Assembly (NCBI GenBank): GCA_025465535.1
Contig: JAODMY010000086.1
Location: 1-41,018 of the forward strand
Length of the DNA: 41,018 bases
Source: Glaciihabitans sp.
GTDB lineage: Bacteria > Actinomycetota > Actinomycetes > Actinomycetales > Microbacteriaceae
Reading direction: 5' to 3'
The notes below the pieces were generated by a model. That model was given only the letters and a program-made list of their open reading frames with translations, did no database searches and was not told the DNA's origin. Made by a program: the position numbers and the translations under genes. Shown here in pieces: positions 34,116-40,025 of this stretch (within the stretch, counting starts at the first letter, position 1; each line of letters opens with the position of its first letter).

Positions 34116-35774
34116 CTAGTCGTACCTCGCCTCTGCCGACCAGGTGACGCCCTGCAGCACGAGCAGCCAGGCGATGCCGCGATCGTCCACCACCTGGAAT
34201 CGCTGTGCCCGCCGGGCGGCGTCCGCGTCCCACCAGCGCTCGGCGACCGGCCACGGTCCAGCCCACGCGGTGATCTCGCGGACATCCCTGCCGGAAGCCG
34301 CGGGCGAGAACCGCGCGAGGACCGCCGACAGGATCCCGCGGTCGCTCACCTCGACGGCCTCCCCGTCCGGACCGAACACGTGCACGGGATGCGGCGTCGG
34401 AAACACCGTGGACGGCAGCGGTTTCGGCAGCTGCCCCGGCCACGGTTCACTGGCCTTGCGGGGGAGCAGTGGCCGATCGCCCCATGGCACGGTCGTCTGC
34501 CGGTCGGCAAGGGTGCGGCCCCCGCTGACGACTGCCGTGAGCACGCCCTCGTGCCCCAGCATGCTCTGCACGCGAGAGAGCCCGTGATGGATGCGCTCCT
34601 CCGGCCCCGCACCGAAGAGACCGACCTCGTGGTTGCCGATCGCGTCGACCGCCTCTGGGACGATTCGCACCGAGCTGACCCCGGAGCGCAGGCCGGTATC
34701 GACCTCCGCGCTGCCCTGAAGCTGCCAGCGGACCCGGTCGACGACATCCGAAGCTGTGAAGGATCGTGGATGCAGCCAGCTGCGCTCTGAGTAGTTACCG
34801 GGCTCCGTATCTCCGGGCCTGGTATCGCTCAGTTCGGTGCCGATCTCGACGCGCAGGCTCGTACACACGAGTTTCTTTGCGACCAGGTTCTGGATGAAGT
34901 CGTCGGCGGATGCGCGCACGCTGAACGTCACCTGGTCGACTCGATCGAGCGGCGGCTCGAACCGGATGGTGACGTCGAGCTCCTCGGGGGGAACGTGCGG
35001 AACGATCGGTCGGCTATCGAGCCCGCCGGCGAGAGCGTGCAGGTGCGCGCCGTCTGCACCAAAACGGCCGAGCACGTCGCCTGGGGGCAGCGCGGCAAAG
35101 TCGGCGAGGGTTCGGATACCGAGCCGCCGCAGCAGCGTCACGAGGTCGGGTTGCTCGAGGAGGCCGATCGGCAGCGGACCGAGGAATGCGGCCGACTCGC
35201 CCTCCGGTACGACTCGCACCCGGGTGCCGCCCGTCGCGCCGCCCGTCGTACCGATTGTCGTCGTGCGGGCCGCCTGCTCTGCGGTGAACGGGCCGTCGGC
35301 GATGCCGATCCGGGATCCCGCGATTCCCAGCTCGTCGAGCATGGTCGTGAGTGCGAGCCCCGCCGGCTTCTCGCCGCCGTAGTATCGCGCCGGGCCGCGC
35401 GAACGAATTGCGGCGATACCCGGGCGCACCAGCTGCACCCCCGGCATGAGCTCCTCGATCGCGGTCACGACGGTTTCGAACATGCGCTGGTCGGCCTGCT
35501 GGTCGTATGGGCGAACCACGAGGTCGCTGCATCGCGCCTGCGCCTCACGCACCCGGATGCCGCGCTGGACTCCCTCGATGCGCGCCGCGGCCGAGCAGGC
35601 GAAGACGAGACCCCGATCGATCAGCGCGAGCGGCACATCCGAAGCAGCCGAAACACCCGAAGCACCCGAATTCGGTGGTGCTATCCGGATGGCGGCGATG
35701 ATCGGCCAGTCCGGAATCCAGAGCACCATGCTGCGCTGCACCGTGTTGTGTTGGGCAAGGATCGGCGCGCTCAT
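34116..35774 (-). CDS. imuB: ImuB, Y-family pseudo-polymerase
   Basis: A 552-residue Y-family-like protein that bridges the mutasome. The usual LDMDAFF is replaced by LWIPDWPIIAAI and the SIDE motif by a LVRPGIAAI context, so catalytic carboxylates are absent; this is known of ImuB. C-terminal to the little finger is a long extension (VFGPDGEAVEVSDRGILSAV, AGPWPVAERWWD) typical of actinobacterial ImuB. Its start overlaps the imuA stop by 4 nt. Upstream, a 9-bp tandem repeat encodes a Ser/Gly/Ala linker near residue 40. Confidence 0.94.
   Translation of the reverse strand: MSAPILAQHNTVQRSMVLWIPDWPIIAAIRIAPPNSGASGVSAASDVPLALIDRGLVFACSAAARIEGVQRGIRVREAQARCSDLVVRPYDQQADQRMFETVVTAIEELMPGVQLVRPGIAAIRSRGPARYYGGEKPAGLALTTMLDELGIAGSRIGIADGPFTAEQAARTTTIGTTGGATGGTRVRVVPEGESAAFLGPLPIGLLEQPDLVTLLRRLGIRTLADFAALPPGDVLGRFGADGAHLHALAGGLDSRPIVPHVPPEELDVTIRFEPPLDRVDQVTFSVRASADDFIQNLVAKKLVCTSLRVEIGTELSDTRPGDTEPGNYSERSWLHPRSFTASDVVDRVRWQLQGSAEVDTGLRSGVSSVRIVPEAVDAIGNHEVGLFGAGPEERIHHGLSRVQSMLGHEGVLTAVVSGGRTLADRQTTVPWGDRPLLPRKASEPWPGQLPKPLPSTVFPTPHPVHVFGPDGEAVEVSDRGILSAVLARFSPAASGRDVREITAWAGPWPVAERWWDADAARRAQRFQVVDDRGIAWLLVLQGVTWSAEARYD
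35641..35667. repeat. 9-bp repeat (3 units) in imuB
   Basis: GAAGCAGCC, GAAACACCC and GAAGCACCC follow each other from 35641. They encode a Ser-Gly/Ala-Val/Ala linker in the N-terminal region of ImuB. Confidence 0.7.
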
Positions 35775-36568
35775 ACTGCCCTCAGGTATTCGGTTTCTGA
35801 ACTTTCAATTGTCGAGCCGTCAATTCCGGAGCCTTCAATTGCGGCAGAAGCGACCGCGGCAAACTCCATCGCCGGATCCGGCAGCCACATCCGGGCACTC
35901 CGCGGCCGACCGTCCAGGCGCGTCGAGACCGTCACTGTGACCTGACGCGCGCTGAGATGGCCGTGGCCTTCGCCGATGCCGCTCCACCGGCTCTCCGACA
36001 GCGAAAGCATGGCCTCGCTCTGCGGCCAGCTGCCGAGAACGATGAGGGTCGACCCACGCTGGCGGAGTCGTGCCGCGAGACGCGCGAGGTTGCCATCTGA
36101 GGCCCTCTTGGGCGGTCGGGTAACCACCACTCCCATTACGTCTGCGATCGCCGCGGTGACGGCGAGCCACTGATCACCCGGATTCGGCACGAGGACGAGC
36201 CGCTCGAGGTCGATGCCGAACGTGGATGCGGCCTCGATCCCGAACTCGGGAACCCCGACCACCCCACACCAGGAGCCCGCTCGCGATGGCCCGGCGAGCA
36301 TGGCCATGATGAGGGTTGCCGAGTTGTCGACCGAGTACGTTGCACCCTGTTTCAGCCCGCCGCCCGGCAACAGCTCGGCGATGGCGGGATGCGTGGGAAT
36401 CAGTCGGTGCTCGAGCTTCGTCGCCTGCATGGAACGGATGCGGTCCTGCAGCGCCTGTACTTCTGAACCGCGTGCCTGCGACCCCTGCACCTGCGACCCA
36501 AGCAGCTGCGGCGCGCGCGCGACGGTGGACGGGGATACCGTCTGCAGGGTCGCCGATGCTGAAGCCAT
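35771..36568 (-). CDS. imuA: ImuA-like mutasome protein
   Basis: A 265-residue RecA-like protein without a clear Walker A, as usual for actinobacterial ImuA'. It recruits to the mutasome with ImuB and DnaE2. Conserved blocks are LPGGGLKQGATYSV, AGSWCGVVGVPEFGIEAASTFGIDLERLVLVPNPG and RLAARLRQRGSTLIVLGSWP. I start at ATG 36568 because it is the first Met after the LexA box; an in-frame ATG inside the box (36586) is less likely. The region near residues 20-35 has GSQVQ repeats from 15-bp DNA repeats, and the C-terminus has another set. Confidence 0.9.
   Translation of the reverse strand: MASASATLQTVSPSTVARAPQLLGSQVQGSQARGSEVQALQDRIRSMQATKLEHRLIPTHPAIAELLPGGGLKQGATYSVDNSATLIMAMLAGPSRAGSWCGVVGVPEFGIEAASTFGIDLERLVLVPNPGDQWLAVTAAIADVMGVVVTRPPKRASDGNLARLAARLRQRGSTLIVLGSWPQSEAMLSLSESRWSGIGEGHGHLSARQVTVTVSTRLDGRPRSARMWLPDPAMEFAAVASAAIEGSGIDGSTIESSETEYLRAV
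35805..35849. repeat. 15-bp tandem repeat (3 units) at imuA 3' end
   Basis: Units starting TCAATT at 35805, 35820 and 35835 (15-bp period) encode the IEGSG/IDGST/IESSE repeat at the ImuA C-terminus. Confidence 0.88.
36465..36509. repeat. 15-bp tandem repeat (3 units) near imuA 5' end
   Basis: Units at 36465, 36480 and 36495 (GACCCCTGCACCTGC and variants) encode QLLGS-QVQGS-QARGS near the ImuA N-terminus. Confidence 0.9.
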
Positions 36569-36578
36569 CTTCCCATAT

Positions 36579-36594
36579 TCGAACATATGTTCGA
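36579..36594. promoter_or_regulatory. LexA/SOS box upstream of imuA
   Basis: TCGAACATATGTTCGA is a perfect 16-bp palindrome that matches the actinobacterial SOS box (CGAAC-N4-GTTCG). It lies 10 nt upstream of the imuA start. LexA bound here would block imuA-imuB-dnaE2, and RecA-triggered LexA cleavage would release it. The box is also 66 bp before the divergent small ORF at 36661. Confidence 0.93.
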
Positions 36595-36660
36595 TGGTGT
36601 CAATGGCCACAGACATCCACCCGGCGTGTCGCTGGCCAGCCGGGGAACTACGCTCGAAGC

Positions 36661-36945
36661 ATGGCGCTTTCCGACCAGCTGGCGACCCGGGTGCGCGGGC
36701 TGTTGCGCGCAGCCGATCATCCGCGCGGGGCCGCAGGTACCGCTGCGCAATGGCGTTCCGCACGCGATCAATGGCTGGATGCGCTCGACCCACGCGAACC
36801 CCGTGAACTCGGCGAAGCCGACATCCGCCGCCTCATCGATTTCCTCTCGGAGTGCGGCCCGAGCCGCACCTCCCGACGCTCCGCGGGGGAGTGGAGCCAC
36901 CAGATCGACCTGCTCGTGCCGGAGCTGCTGTTCACCACACGGTGA
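36661..36945 (+). CDS. Small hypothetical protein divergent from imuA
   Basis: ATG 36661 opens a 94-residue, mostly helical, charged protein (MALSDQLATRVRGLLRAADH... WSHQIDLLVPELLFTTR). Third positions are strongly G/C, as in neighbouring genes, so it is likely real. I recognise no family. A GGGGAA site lies somewhat far upstream. It shares the intergenic region with imuA and could fall under the same LexA box; this is inference. A 22-23-bp tandem repeat follows its stop. Confidence 0.65.
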   Translation: MALSDQLATRVRGLLRAADHPRGAAGTAAQWRSARDQWLDALDPREPRELGEADIRRLIDFLSECGPSRTSRRSAGEWSHQIDLLVPELLFTTR

Positions 36946-36990
36946 ACCAGCCCGGGCAGCCCACCTGGACCAGCCCGGCAGCACACCTAG
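36946..36990. repeat. 22-23-bp tandem repeat between small ORF and rhodopsin gene
   Basis: Units begin ACCAGCCCGG at 36946 and 36969, with the start of a third at 36991. The second unit includes the rhodopsin stop codon. The two units differ in length by one base. Confidence 0.88.
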
Positions 36991-37949
36991 ACCAGGTCGT
37001 CCTCCGACACCTCGAGCGGCGAAGCGACCGCCGCGGTCATGGGCGGCCTCGGGCGAGGGTTGTGAGCGACGGCGGCCGGCGCGATGAATACCTCGGGGGC
37101 CGTGCCCGCGTCGGACTGCTTGACCGACGAGATCCAGATCGACTCGTGGTGTACATCCTCACCGATGCGCACGTCTTCCGCAGTCCGCAGTTTCGCAATC
37201 CGATGGATGAGCCCTCCGAACCCGATCTTGACCGTGATGTCTGCGCAGCACAGCGCGATCTGCATGGTCGTCGCCCAGGCGCCTCCGTGCCCGAAGATCT
37301 GGATGAGGTACACCAGCGGGTAGACAATCCAACCGCCGAGCAGGATCACGGTAGCACCGCGAAGCAGCCTCGCGGACTCCGCGGTCAGCAGCGGCAACGA
37401 CGTGCGAATCGCGCGGATGAGCACGAGGTTGGTGATGGCGTAGAACACGCAGCTCACGGCGCCCCAGAGCACGAGCTGGCCGACATCGTCGCCCCCGAAA
37501 ACGATCGCACCGAGATAGCCGGTGAAGATCATGAGAAACGCGGATGCCATCGCGACGAATTGAACTCGCCGCGCGCGGGACCCCACGAGCGCGCAGACGG
37601 CCAGCAGCTCAAGGGCAAGCAGGGGCACGGTCACCGACCAGTCCATGTACCGGGTCGCGAATACCAGGATCGCGCCAGCGCCGGGGGAATAGCCGCCGTT
37701 CGCCGGACGATAGGCCAGCACGAAGTTCACGATGATGATGACGTACGAGACGGCTGCGACACCCGCGACGCTGAGCCGCGAGACGACAGCGGCCCGGTAC
37801 CGCGAGCCGATCTCGTTGCGCGTCGTCCAGGTGCGCAGGAATCCGGCGAACAGCGCGAGGCCCGCGATCACCAGGAAATAAATGGTCAGCAGGAATTCGG
37901 GCTGTGTCAGCTGCGCGGTCCATGGTGCGTTCGAGGCAAGAGTGAGCAC
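36987..37949 (-). CDS. Microbial rhodopsin, putative light-driven proton pump
   Basis: Seven hydrophobic helices of type-1 rhodopsin in a 320-residue protein (numbering from GTG 37949). Helix C has TRYMDWSVTVPLLALEL: Arg100, Asp103, Thr107, Glu114, the D-T-E triad of proton pumps. Leu111 sits at the proteorhodopsin colour-tuning site (green form). Helix F has WIVYPLVYLI (Trp207, Tyr210), helix G CADITVKIGFGG with Asp237 and retinal Lys241. Helix D FLMIFTGYLG and helix E LWGAVS resemble xanthorhodopsin; Gly163 aligns with its antenna-site Gly156. Helix B has Ser68 where xanthorhodopsin has His62. The last 65 residues form a hydrophilic tail ending SEDDLV. AGAGGA lies 6 nt before the GTG; an ATG at 37970 overlaps the DUF7882 stop and is the alternative. 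Pumping is inferred, not shown. Confidence 0.95.
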   Translation of the reverse strand: MLTLASNAPWTAQLTQPEFLLTIYFLVIAGLALFAGFLRTWTTRNEIGSRYRAAVVSRLSVAGVAAVSYVIIIVNFVLAYRPANGGYSPGAGAILVFATRYMDWSVTVPLLALELLAVCALVGSRARRVQFVAMASAFLMIFTGYLGAIVFGGDDVGQLVLWGAVSCVFYAITNLVLIRAIRTSLPLLTAESARLLRGATVILLGGWIVYPLVYLIQIFGHGGAWATTMQIALCCADITVKIGFGGLIHRIAKLRTAEDVRIGEDVHHESIWISSVKQSDAGTAPEVFIAPAAVAHNPRPRPPMTAAVASPLEVSEDDLV

Positions 37950-37966
37950 AGGGAGTCCTCTGGGGA

Positions 37967-38320
37967 TCATGAACGGGTTCTTGGGGATGCGGGCGGCAGC
38001 CCCGGTTCGTTGGTGAACAGCATCCCGTTGCTGCTGTTTGCCGAGAGCATGAGCGAGTCGAGCCACTCCTTGTTGAGCGACGCCGGCCTGTTGCCGTAGT
38101 ACCGATAGAAGAGCGGAATGGTCGGATCGAGCCAGATGCTGCTGCGGCCGCTGCCGGCTTCGGCCGCATCCGTCCAGGTGAAGATAAAACTTTCCCGACG
38201 ACGCAGCTTGGCCGTGATCACGACCTGGAGGTGCATGAGCGCCCTGTCGTCAAAACTGACTTCGATGCCCGGACTTCCGTATTGAAGTGTTCCGATTGGG
38301 TGCCCCCTGACAGCTTCCAC
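37967..38320 (-). CDS. DUF7882 family protein, cotranscribed with rhodopsin
   Basis: A 117-residue soluble protein. Its core, FDDRALMHLQVVITAKLRRRESFIFTW, SGRSSIWLDPTIPLFYRYYG, LNKEWLDSLMLSANSSNG, matches a short Microbacteriaceae family (DUF7882, formerly often mislabelled DNA ligase); function unknown. Relatives begin MGTLxYG. Here the matching codon is ATC at 38296, preceded by AGGGGG 6 nt upstream. The nearest ordinary in-frame start is GTG 38320, adding 8 residues without a ribosome-binding site. An inverted repeat (AGCTTC-N7-GAAGCT, 38312-38330) covers that GTG. The stop overlaps a possible rhodopsin start (ATGA). Confidence 0.85.
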   Translation of the reverse strand: MEAVRGHPIGTLQYGSPGIEVSFDDRALMHLQVVITAKLRRRESFIFTWTDAAEAGSGRSSIWLDPTIPLFYRYYGNRPASLNKEWLDSLMLSANSSNGMLFTNEPGLPPASPRTRS

Positions 38321-38330
38321 TGCAGAAGCT
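38312..38330. promoter_or_regulatory. Inverted repeat in DUF7882-rhodopsin leader
   Basis: AGCTTC at 38312-38317 pairs with GAAGCT at 38325-38330, with a 7-nt loop. It sits at the start of the DUF7882-rhodopsin operon and could be an operator or a small leader hairpin. No matching regulator is known. Confidence 0.4.
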
Positions 38331-38380
38331 ACGTCGGATGCACGAGCGCGTCGATCACTTGCGCTCGGGGTTGATACGCG

Positions 38381-39115
38381 CTATCGACCCTTGCGTCGCC
38401 GGGGGAAAGACTGACCCCGCTGAGGTTTTGGCGCCGTCGCCTTGCGTGCTCTCGGGGCGGGTGGAGTGGGCGGGGTGGGCGTCGCGCGCGAACTCGCGGC
38501 CGTACGTCCGCGCACGATGCCGACGAACTCCTCGATCTCCGCGGTCGTCTCGTCGGCGAGCCAGACGAGCGCGATCTCCGTTTCCGGTGCGTCCTCGATC
38601 GGGATGGCCGCCACATCCTTGCGGGCGTGCAGCCGGGCGAGCGAGTGCGGCAGCCTCAGCGCGCCGACACCGGCCGCGACGAGCGCGACGGCATCCTTGA
38701 CCGTGCCGCGCGGTGGATACTCGACAACGGACTCGAGAACAGACAGCCGTTCGGTCGTCACGGAGTCGAGCGTTGCGAGCTCGGAATCGCGCGGAACGAC
38801 GATCACGGCGACCTCGCTGTAGAGCCGGATGACGCTCAGGCCGTCCCGTTCGATCGGCAGGCGCACAAAGCCGAGGTCGGCCTCGCGGTCGCGAACCGCG
38901 TGGGTTCCCTCGACCTCGCCGAGCGGGATCACCTCGAGCGGAAGGTCAGGATGCCGATCCGCCCATGTCCTCGTCCACTTGCGAACCGTGACCCCGGCGA
39001 CGAACGCGACTCGAAGGGATGGCCGCGGTCCGGCAAGAGTCGAGTCGGCGGAAGGTGAGTCGCCGAAAGTCGAGTCGTCTGAAGTCGAGTCGTCTGAAGT
39101 CGAGTCGGCGGCCAC
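38381..39115 (-). CDS. LysR-type substrate-binding domain without HTH
   Basis: A 244-residue protein with the two-lobed LysR effector-binding fold: SLRVAFVAGVTVRKWTRTWADRHPDLPLEVIPLG, ADLGFVRLPI, VIRLYSEVAVIVVPRDSELA, and IALVWLADETTAEIEEFVGIVRG. No helix-turn-helix precedes it; the N-terminus is a Ser/Thr/Asp repeat. So it cannot bind DNA alone and may sense a ligand or partner with another protein. The C-terminus is Pro/Lys/Arg-rich. GTG 39115 is the most likely start. In several actinobacteria such a gene faces DUF5997, as here. Confidence 0.85.
   Translation of the reverse strand: MAADSTSDDSTSDDSTFGDSPSADSTLAGPRPSLRVAFVAGVTVRKWTRTWADRHPDLPLEVIPLGEVEGTHAVRDREADLGFVRLPIERDGLSVIRLYSEVAVIVVPRDSELATLDSVTTERLSVLESVVEYPPRGTVKDAVALVAAGVGALRLPHSLARLHARKDVAAIPIEDAPETEIALVWLADETTAEIEEFVGIVRGRTAASSRATPTPPTPPAPRARKATAPKPQRGQSFPRRRKGR
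39041..39115. repeat. 15-bp tandem repeat (about 5 units) at LysR-like gene start
   Basis: CGAGTCGTCTGAAGT is exact at 39071-39085 and 39086-39100, with looser units at 39041, 39056 and 39101. It encodes STSDD-like repeats at the N-terminus. Confidence 0.93.
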
Positions 39116-39126
39116 GACGCTCAGGC

Positions 39127-39132
39127 TACGCT
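39127..39132 (+). promoter_or_regulatory. Candidate -10 box for leaderless DUF5997 mRNA
   Basis: TACGCT lies 6 nt before the ATG at 39139, with no ribosome-binding site between. It would give a leaderless transcript. Confidence 0.35.
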
Positions 39133-39138
39133 GTCCGA

Positions 39139-39525
39139 ATGAGCACCGCGAAGTCCCCGCAGACCATGAAGCCAGCAACAGCCGCCCAGAAACTGGGTGT
39201 GTACCTCCCGGCGACACCGGAAGACTTCCAGGCGAAGCCGGTGACGCGCGAGCAACTGGGCGAGCTGCTGGAGTCTCCGCCGGAATGGGTGGTCGAGCTG
39301 CGATTGAACGGACCGCATCCTCGCCAGATCGTCGCGGGCAAGTTGGGCGTTTCGACCTCTGGGCTTGCCCGCGCTGGCATCACGGAGGCACTCACGACAG
39401 CCGAGATCAAGAAATTGCTCGTCAGCCCGCCGGAGTGGCTGGTGCGCGAGCGGGCGACCCAGGCCGGCGTCCGCGAGGAGCAGCGGCAGCTCCGTGAGCG
39501 CATCGCGAATACCGCGAAAGACTAA
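39139..39525 (+). CDS. DUF5997 family protein
   Basis: A 128-residue soluble protein. Conserved blocks: KPATAAQKLGVYLPATPEDFQ, SPPEWVVELRLNGPHPRQIVAGKLGVSTSGLARAGI and LLVSPPEWLVRERA. The PPEW sequence occurs twice. The family is actinobacterial, of unknown function, and often divergent from a LysR-like substrate-binding protein, as here. Start ATG 39139; the frame runs on upstream only through the repeat of the other gene. Confidence 0.9.
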   Translation: MSTAKSPQTMKPATAAQKLGVYLPATPEDFQAKPVTREQLGELLESPPEWVVELRLNGPHPRQIVAGKLGVSTSGLARAGITEALTTAEIKKLLVSPPEWLVRERATQAGVREEQRQLRERIANTAKD

Positions 39526-39583
39526 CCCCTTCTCTCGCCGCTCAGCACTGCGATCCGGGCGGGTTTGCGCGTAGCGTGAAGAG

Positions 39584-39931
39584 ATGAGCCGCCACCACGA
39601 ACCCTCGCCGATTGGGACATCAACGCGCGTGCGCGACCAGCCCTCGCTGACGACATCCACGGGGAAGAGCTGGCTCATTCTCGGCGGCATTCTCTCGCTC
39701 ATCGCCATCGGTGTCATGGTGCCGATGCTCGACAGCCCGCCCGCCGGGCTCGCGCTGTTCGGGATCTGTGCGATCGTCGCCCTCTACGCGGGCATGGTGA
39801 TCGTTCGGCTGAACGCACACCCCGGGCGCGGGATGCTTGCGTTGCTTGCCACGTTCATGATCGCGATCGCGATTGTCGGCCTGGTCTGCGTCGGAGTGGT
39901 CGCGGCGGCGACCGGTGCCCCTGTCTACTGA
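39584..39931 (+). CDS. Small membrane protein, three helices
   Basis: A 115-residue protein with a polar N-terminus (about 28 residues) and three hydrophobic helices: LILGGILSLIAIGVMVP, LALFGICAIVALYAGMVIV and MLALLATFMIAIAIVGLVCVGVV. No family recognised. The ATG lies 58 bp after the DUF5997 stop. Confidence 0.8.
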   Translation: MSRHHEPSPIGTSTRVRDQPSLTTSTGKSWLILGGILSLIAIGVMVPMLDSPPAGLALFGICAIVALYAGMVIVRLNAHPGRGMLALLATFMIAIAIVGLVCVGVVAAATGAPVY

Positions 39932-40025
39932 CGCGCAGGTACGTAAAAGAAATGGCCGGTATTCTCTCCTTCTGACCGATTCATGATCGGCCGGTATTCG
40001 TGAGCGTAGTTTCGAGAGCGAGCCA

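Noticed and set aside
36852-38099. 415-codon plus-strand frame opposite the rhodopsin
   Set aside because: The minus strand has seven helices and the retinal lysine; the plus-strand frame is charged, His/Asp/Arg-rich and without a family.
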